From NCBI GenBank assembly GCA_005768755.1, contig VAFL01000005.1, forward strand, positions 1 to 64,000: a stretch of DNA of 64,000 bases. Direction: 5' to 3'. The stretch is from Paracoccus denitrificans. GTDB lineage: Bacteria > Pseudomonadota > Alphaproteobacteria > Rhodobacterales > Rhodobacteraceae. The position numbers and the translations under genes are program-made. The first letter of the stretch is position 1. Each line of letters begins with the position of its first letter. The notes beneath the pieces are model-generated. The model worked only from the letters and a program-made list of their open reading frames with translations, was not told the DNA's origin and ran no database searches. Below, one piece after another: positions 1-7,546 of this stretch.

Positions 1-67
1 GGGCTATCGCCCACCGGCCCCGGAAACCATCGTCGCGATGGACCGTGCGCCGGTCATGCACTAACAA

Positions 68-355
68 TCAAACTGGACCACTCAGGTGGGGCTGATCAGG
101 GCAGCGCAAACCCTGCAACCGGGCGAGGTTCAGCGCGGCCTCATACCGTTTCTCGGCATCCTGAGAGCTCCCGGCTAGCCGCGCCACCCATTAATGGATC
201 TGTTCCTGCCAGATGATCGGTTCCTTTTGCCGCGCAACGGTTTCGGAATCGGTGTGCAGGCTCGGATAGACCGCCTCGCGCCGGTCAACAGATCGATAGC
301 GCTTCGGAACCCGCCGCCGCAGGTGCCACGTCTTTCCCCGCTTCGTGATTGGCAT
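68..355 (-). pseudogene. Decayed N-terminal fragment of a phage-type tyrosine recombinase (integrase)
   Basis: Reading the minus strand from an ATG at 355 gives MPITKRGKTWHLRRRVPKR, the N-terminal strand pattern seen at the start of DUF6538-type integrases. An in-frame TAA at 191-193 interrupts it. The same frame then continues with LAGSSQDAEKRYEAALNLAR, which also looks like integrase N-terminal helix, before a final stop at 68-70. No catalytic domain follows, so this is a nonsense-mutated and truncated remnant. It points away from the 3' end of the neighbouring tRNA-Ser, the usual position of an integrase that entered at that tRNA. The intact integrase at 60464-61882 has a similar start (YRRRVPKD). 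The family call is by motif reading and is fairly secure; the cause of decay is inferred. Confidence 0.7.
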
Positions 356-502
356 CGCCAGACCTTCGCCGCCATCCGGTCGTGCTGCAGAATGCGCGGC
401 GAAATGTGTGGCAAACCAAGAGGTGCTTGATGCGGAAGATGCAAAAATATCGATGAAATATAGCAATTACTAGGTCGGCGCAGGCCGTCTGCAAAGTGTT
501 TA

Positions 503-592
503 TGGCGGAGGAGGTGGGATTCGAACCCACGGTAGGCTTCCACCTACGTCGGTTTTCAAGACCGGTGCATTAAACCACTCTGCCACTCCTCC
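503..592 (-). tRNA. tRNA-Ser(UGA)
   Basis: The minus strand reads as a 90-nt class II tRNA. It has a 7-bp acceptor stem (GGAGGAG with CTCCTCC), a D-arm, an anticodon loop CTTGAAA with anticodon TGA, a long variable arm, a GGTTCGAATCC T-arm and an encoded 3' CCA at 503-505. The long variable arm and the anticodon identify it as serine. The 3' end faces the integrase remnant at 68-355, consistent with use as an attachment site in the past. Confidence 0.95.
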
Positions 593-690
593 GACCTGCA
601 TCGCCTAACCCGAGACGTTGCAATCCGCAAGCCCGGCTTGCTGTCGCGGGCGCGCTTCGATACGACAGGCCGAACCGACAGGAGCGCGCT

Positions 691-1920
691 ATGACCGACC
701 GCAAGAACTCTCTCCGCCAGGGGCCCGACGAACAGGGGCGTTTCGGCATTTTCGGCGGGCGCTTCGTCAGCGAGACACTGATGCCGCTGATACTGGATCT
801 GCAGGCCGAATATGAACGCGCCAAGACCGACCCGGATTTTCGGGCCGAGATGGAGGATCTCTGGACGCATTATGTCGGTCGGCCAAGCCCGCTGTATTTC
901 GCGCCCCGCCTGACCGCCGAGCTGGGTGGCGCGAAAATCTATCTCAAACGCGAAGAACTGAACCATACCGGCAGCCACAAGATCAACAACGTGTTGGGCC
1001 AGATCCTGCTGGCGCGCCGCATGGGCAAAACCCGGATCATCGCTGAGACCGGGGCGGGGCAGCACGGCGTGGCCACTGCCACTGTCTGCGCACGTTTCGG
1101 GCTGAAATGCATCGTCTACATGGGTGCCACCGATGTCGAGAGGCAGGCGCCCAACGTCTTCCGCATGCGCCTTCTGGGCGCAGAAGTGGTGCCTGTGACC
1201 TCGGGCAAGGGAACGCTGAAGGATGCGATGAACGATGCGCTGCGCGATTGGGTGACCAATGTGCGCGACACTTTCTATTGCATCGGAACGGTTGCGGGGC
1301 CTCATCCTTATCCGGCCATGGTCCGCGACTTTCAGGCGATCATCGGGCGCGAGACACGTGATCAGATGATGACGGCCGAGGGCAGATTGCCTGACAGCGT
1401 GATTGCCTGCATCGGCGGTGGCTCTAACGCGATGGGGCTGTTCCATCCCTTCATCGACGATCCGGGCGTTCGCATCATCGGGGTCGAGGCCGGCGGTCAC
1501 GGTGTCGATGACCGGATGGAGCATGCAGCGTCGCTGACCGGTGGGCGTCCCGGCGTGCTGCATGGCAATCGCACCTATCTGCTGCAGGACGAAAACGGCC
1601 AGATCCTTGACGGGCATTCAATCAGCGCCGGTCTGGACTATCCCGGCATCGGTCCCGAACATGCCTGGCTGCATGATCAGGGCCGCGCCGAATATGTCTA
1701 TGTCACCGACAAGGAAGCGCTTGGCGCCTTCCAGCTTCTCTGCCAGACCGAAGGCATCATTCCCGCGCTGGAACCCAGCCACGCGCTTGCCCATGTCCAG
1801 AAGATTGCGCCGGATCTGCCGAAGGATCACCTGATGGTGGTCAATCTGTCGGGGCGTGGCGACAAGGATATCTTTACCGTCGCCAAGCATCTGGGCGTCG
1901 AGATCGACGCCGGCGGTTAA
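691..1920 (+). CDS. trpB: Tryptophan synthase beta chain
   Basis: TrpB condenses indole with L-serine to give L-tryptophan, using pyridoxal phosphate, in complex with TrpA in the cytosol. The 409-residue product has the usual family length. The PLP lysine is visible in LNHTGSHKINN (K97), and the phosphate-binding glycine loop is CIGGGSNAMG. The start is an ATG preceded by GGAGCGCG. The gene stands between tRNA-Ser and a convergent DUF4893 gene, whose stop overlaps its end by 4 bp. trpA is not in the window, so the gene is separated from it here or trpA lies elsewhere. Assignment is secure. Confidence 0.97.
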   Translation: MTDRKNSLRQGPDEQGRFGIFGGRFVSETLMPLILDLQAEYERAKTDPDFRAEMEDLWTHYVGRPSPLYFAPRLTAELGGAKIYLKREELNHTGSHKINNVLGQILLARRMGKTRIIAETGAGQHGVATATVCARFGLKCIVYMGATDVERQAPNVFRMRLLGAEVVPVTSGKGTLKDAMNDALRDWVTNVRDTFYCIGTVAGPHPYPAMVRDFQAIIGRETRDQMMTAEGRLPDSVIACIGGGSNAMGLFHPFIDDPGVRIIGVEAGGHGVDDRMEHAASLTGGRPGVLHGNRTYLLQDENGQILDGHSISAGLDYPGIGPEHAWLHDQGRAEYVYVTDKEALGAFQLLCQTEGIIPALEPSHALAHVQKIAPDLPKDHLMVVNLSGRGDKDIFTVAKHLGVEIDAGG

Positions 1921-2528
1921 CGCGTCAGGTAGATCACGTTCATCTGGGATTCCAGCGCCGGATCGGGAAAGATCAGCCTCGCGCGGTTATCAGAGACAGC
2001 TTCGACAATCGCGATATCCGACCAGATCTGCCCGGCCCCCGAACTGTTCAGCGGATCGACTGGCAGATCGGCGTAAGCGGGAACGTCACTGCCTTCAACG
2101 AACCCGGTGCCAAGATATATCAGCCTTTCGGAATCGGTGTGGATCGTGCCGCGCGTCCGCTGCGATCCAGAGGTTTTTTCGAAGTTTGTCCCTTCGATCC
2201 GGCAATCGAAATTGTCATAGACGATCAGCGCCGCACCTTCGCCGGCCTTGATCGTCTGACATTTCCACTGACCCTGAAGGGTATCCAGGGCCTGACCTGC
2301 CGGCATGCCGGCACCACTGAGCGACTGCGTCAGCGCGGCCACATCATCCGGCGTGCCCTGCGCCAACGCGACGCGCAGCGCGCCGCCGAAATGCAGGCCG
2401 AAATTAGCCATCCTATCTGCATCGTCTGGCCGGACAGGCGTGCCGTCTTCCAGGGTCTGTGCCTGCTGCGCGTAAACCGGCAAGGCCAGGCAGACAGTCA
2501 GGGCTGAAACGATAGACATCAGGCGCAT
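1917..2528 (-). CDS. Exported DUF4893-family protein
   Basis: The 203-residue product begins with a signal peptide (MRLMSIVSALTVCLALPVYA, cleaved before QQAQ), so it should be periplasmic. The mature part carries the conserved signature of DUF4893: VRPDDADRMANF near the start, a WKCQT stretch, then CRIEGTNFEKTSGSQRTRG, LIYLGTGFV, and a C-terminal RLIFPDPALESQMNVIYL. Family function is not known. It is convergent with trpB and co-directional with the DUF2237 gene upstream, with a 22-bp gap. No catalytic motif is evident. Confidence 0.8.
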   Translation of the reverse strand: MRLMSIVSALTVCLALPVYAQQAQTLEDGTPVRPDDADRMANFGLHFGGALRVALAQGTPDDVAALTQSLSGAGMPAGQALDTLQGQWKCQTIKAGEGAALIVYDNFDCRIEGTNFEKTSGSQRTRGTIHTDSERLIYLGTGFVEGSDVPAYADLPVDPLNSSGAGQIWSDIAIVEAVSDNRARLIFPDPALESQMNVIYLTR

Positions 2529-2550
2529 GGCGTCCTCCGCAAGACGTTGG

Positions 2551-2937
2551 TTATGCCTGATCTACGGCGTGGGCGCGCAGAAGTTCCAAGGGGACGACAT
2601 CAATTGCCCGTGCGTGTGTTGCTTTCAGCACCACCCTTGGGGCGGCGAATTCCTGTGCGGCCTGAAGGAAGCGCGCCGCACACAGGCACCAGCGGTCCCC
2701 AGGCTTCAGTCCAGCGAAACGGTATTCCGGGCGCGGCGTGGAAAGATCGTTGCCCAGATATTTTGAAATCGCCAGAAACTCTGCCGTGACCACGACGCAG
2801 ACGGTATGGCTGCCCGTATCCTGCGCCGAGGTATTGCAGCAGCCGTCCCGGAAAAATCCGGTCAGCGGGTCGGTGGAACAGGGTTCAAGGGGGGCGCCCA
2901 GCACATTCAGGGATGGTTCCATATCTGCTTTCTTCAA
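2551..2937 (-). CDS. DUF2237 family protein
   Basis: The 128-residue cytosolic protein matches the DUF2237 (COG3651) pattern closely: NVLGAPLEPCSTDPLTGFFR, DGCCNT, HTVCVVVTAEFL, GNDLSTPRPEY, then LKPGDRWCLCAARF and a C-terminal VVLKATHARAIDVV. The clustered cysteines (C21, CC, and CLC) are family-wide and could bind metal, but the biochemical role is not established. The start is taken as the first ATG; a second methionine at residue 6 is possible. It sits upstream of the DUF4893 gene in the same direction. Confidence 0.85.
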   Translation of the reverse strand: MKKADMEPSLNVLGAPLEPCSTDPLTGFFRDGCCNTSAQDTGSHTVCVVVTAEFLAISKYLGNDLSTPRPEYRFAGLKPGDRWCLCAARFLQAAQEFAAPRVVLKATHARAIDVVPLELLRAHAVDQA

Positions 2938-3012
2938 TTTCTGGTCTCGGCTGTCAACGACAGACGCGCACAGACGTTAAGCGGCACGTGAAGGCACGTT
3001 CTTTGTCGGTCC

Positions 3013-3726
3013 TTAACGAAACCGCTCCGCCAATGAGCGTAGCTTTTCCGAAAGACTGGCAGGGGCATTTCGTTCTTGCGCGGGAGGGGCTGCCTTCGGG
3101 GCGGTCGGTTGCGGGGAAGCGCGTTCTGCACCGCCCGCCTGACGCGGCTTCTCGCGCCCCGGATTGACCCGCAGCGCGACCTTGTTCTGAAAACCCGGCC
3201 CGTCGCCTGACGCCAGCGCTTCGGCCCCGTTAGAGATCCCGCGCAGAAGATCGTCCAGCCAGTCCGCATCGGCCTTGGCGAAGTCCGACAACACATAGGG
3301 GGCGACGCGGTCCTTGTGGCCGGGATGGCCGATGCCAAGGCGGACGCGGTGATACCCTTCGCCGATATGCTGGTGGATAGAGCGCAGGCCGTTATGGCCC
3401 GCATGTCCGCCGCCCAGCTTGACGCGGCATTTGCCCGGGGCAAGATCGAGTTCGTCATGGAAGACGATGACATCGGCGGGCTCGATCTTCAGATAGCGCA
3501 TCGCTTCGCCGACGGACTGGCCCGACAGATTCATGAACGTCTGCGGTTTCAGCAGTGTCACGCGCTCGGACCCCAGCCGGCCCTCGGCGACCTCGCCCTG
3601 AAAGCGCGCGCGCCAGGGCGAAAAGCCGTGATCGGCGGCGATCCGGTCCACGGCCATGAAGCCGATATTGTGGCGGTTGCCTGTATATTTCGCGCCCGGA
3701 TTTCCCAGCCCCACGATCAGTTTCAT
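3013..3726 (-). CDS. pth: Peptidyl-tRNA hydrolase with C-terminal tail
   Basis: Pth releases peptides from prematurely dissociated peptidyl-tRNA so that tRNAs can be recycled. The N-terminal LIVGLGNPGAKY, the catalytic histidine in NRHNIGF (H19), FHDELDLAPG and the GGGHAGHNGLRS loop are all present, so the enzyme core looks intact. At 237 residues it is longer than the ~190-residue bacterial norm. The extra ~45 residues form an Ala/Pro/Lys-rich tail (PTAPKAAPPAQ) ending in SLSEKLRSLAERFR. Such tails are common in alphaproteobacterial Pth and are probably not catalytic. It is divergent from clpP. Confidence 0.95.
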   Translation of the reverse strand: MKLIVGLGNPGAKYTGNRHNIGFMAVDRIAADHGFSPWRARFQGEVAEGRLGSERVTLLKPQTFMNLSGQSVGEAMRYLKIEPADVIVFHDELDLAPGKCRVKLGGGHAGHNGLRSIHQHIGEGYHRVRLGIGHPGHKDRVAPYVLSDFAKADADWLDDLLRGISNGAEALASGDGPGFQNKVALRVNPGREKPRQAGGAERASPQPTAPKAAPPAQERNAPASLSEKLRSLAERFR

Positions 3727-3892
3727 CGCCGTTCCTTATTTGCCGTGTCTTTCAAATGCGCCCTATCCCTTGCGGATGAGATCGGGCGTTACTAAGACTC
3801 TGTCAACCTTTGACAGGTAGAACATCGCGCTGACGGGGGTCTCGAATCGGACCGCAAACCGACAGGGCAGGGCAATCGGGCAGGAATTATTG

Positions 3893-4525
3893 ATGAGCGA
3901 TCCGGCAGAATTCTACATGAACACGCTTGTTCCCATGGTGGTCGAACAGACCTCGCGCGGGGAACGGGCCTACGACATCTTCTCGCGGTTGCTGAAAGAA
4001 CGGATCATCTTCGTGTCTGGCCCCGTCCATGACGGCATGTCCACGCTGATCTGCGCGCAGCTGCTGTTTCTTGAAGCGGAAAATCCGTCGAAGGAAATCT
4101 CGATGTATATCAACAGCCCCGGCGGTGTCGTGACCTCGGGTCTGTCGATTTATGACACGATGCAATATATCCGGCCGCGCGTTTCGACGCTGGTCGTGGG
4201 GCAGGCGTCTTCGATGGGGTCGTTGCTTCTTTGCGCGGGCGAGAAGGGACAGCGGTATTCGCTGCCCAACAGCCGCATCATGGTGCACCAGCCCTCGGGC
4301 GGTTTTCAGGGGCAGGCGACGGATATCCTGATCCATGCGCGTGAAACCGAAAAGCTGAAGCAGCGCCTGAATGAGATCTATGTCCACCATACCGGCCAGT
4401 CCCTTGAGGCCGTCGAAGAGGCGTTGGAGCGTGACCGCTTCATGTCGCCGGAAGAGGCGAAGGATTGGGGGCTGATCGACGAGGTTCTGTCGCCGCGCGG
4501 CAAGGCCGAGCCGGAAAAGAAGTGA
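3893..4525 (+). CDS. clpP: ATP-dependent Clp protease proteolytic subunit
   Basis: ClpP is the serine peptidase that forms a double heptamer and degrades proteins unfolded by ClpX or ClpA. The 210-residue product keeps the catalytic triad at the canonical spacing: S107 in GQASSMGS, H132 in MVHQPSGG and D181 in ERDRFMSP. The ATG at 3893 is chosen over the TTG three bases upstream because it sits a normal distance from GGCAGG. clpX follows 127 bp downstream in the same direction, the classic pairing. Confidence 0.97.
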   Translation: MSDPAEFYMNTLVPMVVEQTSRGERAYDIFSRLLKERIIFVSGPVHDGMSTLICAQLLFLEAENPSKEISMYINSPGGVVTSGLSIYDTMQYIRPRVSTLVVGQASSMGSLLLCAGEKGQRYSLPNSRIMVHQPSGGFQGQATDILIHARETEKLKQRLNEIYVHHTGQSLEAVEEALERDRFMSPEEAKDWGLIDEVLSPRGKAEPEKK

Positions 4526-4529
4526 TTAT

Positions 4530-4549
4530 GCGCGCGCTGCGGCGCGCGC
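4530..4549 (+). terminator. GC-only hairpin between clpP and clpX
   Basis: GCGCGCG and CGCGCGC flank a 6-nt loop just after the clpP stop, followed by a short T-rich stretch (GGTTTTGG). It could be a weak or attenuating terminator that lets clpX be expressed at a different level. Alternating GC repeats can arise by chance in this genome, so the call is tentative. Confidence 0.35.
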
Positions 4550-4652
4550 CGTCGGTTTTGGGGATTGAGGCCGGGGGCATGGGCCCCTAACATGGGCATG
4601 ACTCGTGCGGCGGCGCCGCATTGCGGCAATGCCCTGGACGTAAGGACGTAGC

Positions 4653-5915
4653 ATGGCGACAGAAAACGACAGCAAGAACACGCTCTATTGCAGCTTCTGC
4701 GGCAAGAGCCAGCACGAGGTCCGCAAACTGATCGCGGGCCCGACGGTGTTCATCTGCGATGAGTGCGTCGAACTGTGCATGGATATCATCCGCGAGGAGA
4801 CCAAATCCTCGGGGTTCAAATCCGGTGAAGGGGTGCCCACCCCGCAAGAGATCTGCCAGGTGCTGGACGATTATGTCATCGGTCAGGAACGCGCGAAACG
4901 TGTGCTTTCGGTGGCGGTCCACAACCATTACAAGCGGCTCAATCACGGCTCCAAGACGGATATTGAGCTGGCAAAGTCGAATATCCTGCTGATCGGGCCG
5001 ACCGGCTGCGGGAAGACGCTGCTCGCGCAGACGCTGGCGCGGATTCTGGATGTGCCGTTCACAATGGCAGATGCGACCACGCTGACCGAAGCCGGCTATG
5101 TCGGCGAGGACGTGGAAAACATCATCCTGAAGCTGCTTCAGGCCTCGGAATATAATGTCGAGCGCGCGCAGCGCGGCATCGTCTATATCGACGAGGTCGA
5201 CAAGATCACGCGCAAATCGGACAACCCGTCGATTACCCGCGACGTCTCTGGTGAAGGTGTGCAGCAAGCGCTTCTGAAGATCATGGAAGGCACGGTTGCC
5301 AGCGTTCCGCCGCAGGGTGGACGCAAGCATCCACAGCAGGAGTTTCTGCAGGTCGACACGACCAACATCCTGTTCGTCTGCGGTGGGGCATTCGCGGGTC
5401 TCGATCGCATCATCGCGCAGCGCAACAAGGGCACTGCGATGGGCTTCGGCGCCGAGGTCAAGGAAAATGACAGCCGCGGCGTGGGCGAAGTGTTCAAGGA
5501 ACTTGAGCCTGAAGATCTGCTGAAATTCGGTCTGATTCCGGAATTTGTCGGTCGTCTGCCTGTGATCGCGACACTGACCGATCTGGACGAGGAAGCGCTG
5601 ATCATCATTCTGACCAAGCCGAAGAATGCGCTTGTGAAACAGTATCAGCGCCTGTTCGAGATCGAAGGCGCCAAGCTGACCTTTACCGATGATGCGCTGA
5701 CCGCCATTGCGCGCCGCGCCATCCAGCGCAAGACGGGGGCGCGGGGCCTGCGCTCGATCATGGAAGATATCCTGCTGGATACGATGTTCGATCTGCCGGG
5801 CATGGAAAGCGTCGATGAGGTTGTCGTGAACGAGGAAGCCGTGGAAAACGCCTCGGCCCAGCCTTTGATCATCCATGCCGAGACGAAGAAGGAAGTCTCG
5901 AAAACAGCGGGCTGA
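4653..5915 (+). CDS. clpX: ATP-dependent Clp protease ATP-binding subunit ClpX
   Basis: ClpX is the AAA+ unfoldase that recognises ssrA-tagged and other substrates and feeds them to ClpP. At 420 residues it is full length. The N-terminal zinc-binding domain has C13/C16 and C35/C38. The Walker A motif GPTGCGKT lies near residues 115-122, Walker B is in IVYIDEVDKI, and the RKSDNPSITRDVSGEGVQQALLK-type sensor and pore regions follow. FGLIPEFVGRLP and the GARGLRSIMEDILLD sensor 2 are present. A strong terminator hairpin follows the stop. Confidence 0.98.
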   Translation: MATENDSKNTLYCSFCGKSQHEVRKLIAGPTVFICDECVELCMDIIREETKSSGFKSGEGVPTPQEICQVLDDYVIGQERAKRVLSVAVHNHYKRLNHGSKTDIELAKSNILLIGPTGCGKTLLAQTLARILDVPFTMADATTLTEAGYVGEDVENIILKLLQASEYNVERAQRGIVYIDEVDKITRKSDNPSITRDVSGEGVQQALLKIMEGTVASVPPQGGRKHPQQEFLQVDTTNILFVCGGAFAGLDRIIAQRNKGTAMGFGAEVKENDSRGVGEVFKELEPEDLLKFGLIPEFVGRLPVIATLTDLDEEALIIILTKPKNALVKQYQRLFEIEGAKLTFTDDALTAIARRAIQRKTGARGLRSIMEDILLDTMFDLPGMESVDEVVVNEEAVENASAQPLIIHAETKKEVSKTAG

Positions 5916-5941
5916 GCCAGCCGGCCGTCGCATCAGAATTG

Positions 5942-5969
5942 AAAGGCCCGGACATGTTCCGGGCCTTTT
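5942..5969 (+). terminator. Rho-independent terminator after clpX
   Basis: AAAGGCCCGGA and TCCGGGCCTTTT form an 11-bp stem with a short CATGT loop, 26 bp after the clpX stop, followed by a T run. This is the clearest intrinsic terminator in the first half of the window. Confidence 0.88.
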
Positions 5970-6338
5970 CGTCAGCCGCAGCGCGGTATCGGGGCATGCG
6001 CCATATGCGTCACACCTGTTGCCGGAAATGGGGCCTGTGACGATCGGTTGCGAAAGCAATGTCGGCCAGGTCGATATGGGACGTGTCCTAACCCGGCTCA
6101 TGCTGGTATGGTGGCCCGTCTGCGGAGCGGTTTCGTTGGCTGGTCTCCGTTTGTTAAATCGTGCCGATAGGGCCGTGCATCCCCTGGATATGTGGTGCGT
6201 GTCTCTGGTCCGGCCGACACAGGCGAACAGCAACCGGCGCATCTTCGCTATCGAGCACTGGAGGTTTCCGAGGTTCGGTGCCAGAAGTGATCGTGTCATA
6301 TGAGAGCAGCCACAGCCGATGGGCGCAGGGGGAACGGA
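5970..6338. other. Intergenic region between clpX terminator and PAP2-like gene
   Basis: About 370 bp with no convincing coding frame, RNA gene or repeat. Frames that stay open here lack a plausible ribosome site and show no family motif. The last part must hold the promoter for the PAP2-like gene, but no clear -35/-10 pair was seen. Confidence 0.5.
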
Positions 6339-6836
6339 ATGAGGATCGCAGCCGCGCTTTGCGCCGTGACCTTGGCGCAACCAGCAGGTGCCGATCCGTT
6401 CGAGAGTTTCGGCACAGCGATGAAGTACGGTTTGCCATTGGCCGCCGCCGCATGTGCCGTAGATCAGGACCGGGTCGAGGATTTCGTCATTCGCGGTGCA
6501 CTGCAGACCGCGCTAGTGTTGGGCATGAAACGCTATTTCGACGGGCAGCCGATCTCGCGCCGCCCCTCGGGCGAGGGGGAGGGCTTCCCTTCCGGCCATA
6601 CGGCAGCGGCCTTCTTCGGCGCCTCGGACCTGGCCGGGAAATGTTTCGACGACAGGCCAGAAGCCGGTGGGGTGGCTTACGGCGCAGCTGGACTGACCGG
6701 CTGGAGCCGGGTCCATGCCGGGGAACATACGCCACAGCAGGTCTGGGCCGGAGCACTGATCGGATTCAGCTTCGGCGCGGCGGATTTCGGGATAGGAACA
6801 GACGGGGCGTCATTCAGTGTGGGACTGAAATTCTAG
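6339..6836 (+). CDS. PAP2-superfamily phosphatase-like exported protein
   Basis: The 165-residue protein starts with a signal peptide (MRIAAALCAVTLAQPAGA) and carries the three PAP2 phosphatase motifs. They are KRYFDGQPISRRPSG (KX6RP type), FPSGHTAA (PSGH) and SRVHAGEH (SRX5H). In the third motif the Asp that usually follows the His by four residues is replaced: the sequence runs HTPQQV rather than HXXXDV. This may lower activity or be a subfamily trait. There are fewer hydrophobic segments than in membrane lipid phosphatases, so it may be periplasmic. The ATG at 6339 is preferred because it gives the signal peptide and follows AGGGGGA. Substrate is unknown. Confidence 0.78.
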   Translation: MRIAAALCAVTLAQPAGADPFESFGTAMKYGLPLAAAACAVDQDRVEDFVIRGALQTALVLGMKRYFDGQPISRRPSGEGEGFPSGHTAAAFFGASDLAGKCFDDRPEAGGVAYGAAGLTGWSRVHAGEHTPQQVWAGALIGFSFGAADFGIGTDGASFSVGLKF

Positions 6837-7546
6837 CCCTGATCTTCGGGCCAGCTTTCGATCTCATCCGCGACAAGATTCTGCAATTGCCAGATATAAG
6901 GATCGCGGATGCCCGCAGCTTCCAGTCCTTGCGCCGTCCGCATCAGGTATTCGCTGCCAGATCCCGCCGCACCATTGGCCCGCGCCAGCAGCCGCGCCTG
7001 ATCGGGCAAAGGCAGGCGGGTCAAGGGGACGTCGACAGGATCGGCGTAGAAGGTCAGGGCTTCGGACCGGCCGAATTCGGTCTCGACCTCGATCCACCGG
7101 GCATTGCGGGACAGCTCACGCGCGACCAGTTCCCGCTTCAGCACGGCGCGCAACGATTCGGTTTCGGTTCCGGGCTGGATCTCTAGGATCAGCCCTTCGC
7201 AATCGCCGCCGGGCGCAAGCGCCAGCATCAGGCCGGGATGTTCCGCGCTGCCACGGAAGTGATCCAGATGGATGTCGAATTGCCGGTGCCAGCCGATCGC
7301 CCGCGCGCGCCGCCTGGCCGAGACAGCGAAGCCCGGATTCCAGATCAGCGACCCATAGGCGAAAATCGGGATTGGCCGCGGTCGGCCGCGGGTCAGCTCG
7401 GCGGCCAGGGCGTCCAGTTGGTCATCATCCAGCAGGTGCCATTCGTCCTTGTAAAGCGGCCCTTCGACGACCCGTGTCGCGCGCCTGACAAGTGCATCCG
7501 ACAGGCGCAGCGTGGCAGCATCGGCTGTCGCTTCACTGTCAGACAT
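6833..7546 (-). CDS. ChaC-like gamma-glutamylcyclotransferase
   Basis: ChaC-type enzymes cleave glutathione or other gamma-glutamyl peptides to 5-oxoproline. The signature FAYGSLIWNPGF lies about residue 64 of the 237-residue product, followed by ARAIGWHRQFDIH, HPGLMLALAPGGDCEGLI with the likely catalytic glutamate, and a C-terminal GAAGSGSEYLMRTAQGLEA typical of the family. The ATG at 7546 lies inside the end of parE (8-bp overlap), suggesting translational coupling. A start further upstream would cut deeper into parE and lacks family support. Confidence 0.85.
   Translation of the reverse strand: MSDSEATADAATLRLSDALVRRATRVVEGPLYKDEWHLLDDDQLDALAAELTRGRPRPIPIFAYGSLIWNPGFAVSARRRARAIGWHRQFDIHLDHFRGSAEHPGLMLALAPGGDCEGLILEIQPGTETESLRAVLKRELVARELSRNARWIEVETEFGRSEALTFYADPVDVPLTRLPLPDQARLLARANGAAGSGSEYLMRTAQGLEAAGIRDPYIWQLQNLVADEIESWPEDQG

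Noticed and set aside
4587..6380. Long open frame (597 codons) on the minus strand across clpX
   Set aside because: It is antisense to clpX with no family motifs; it is a codon-bias shadow of the clpX frame in GC-rich DNA.
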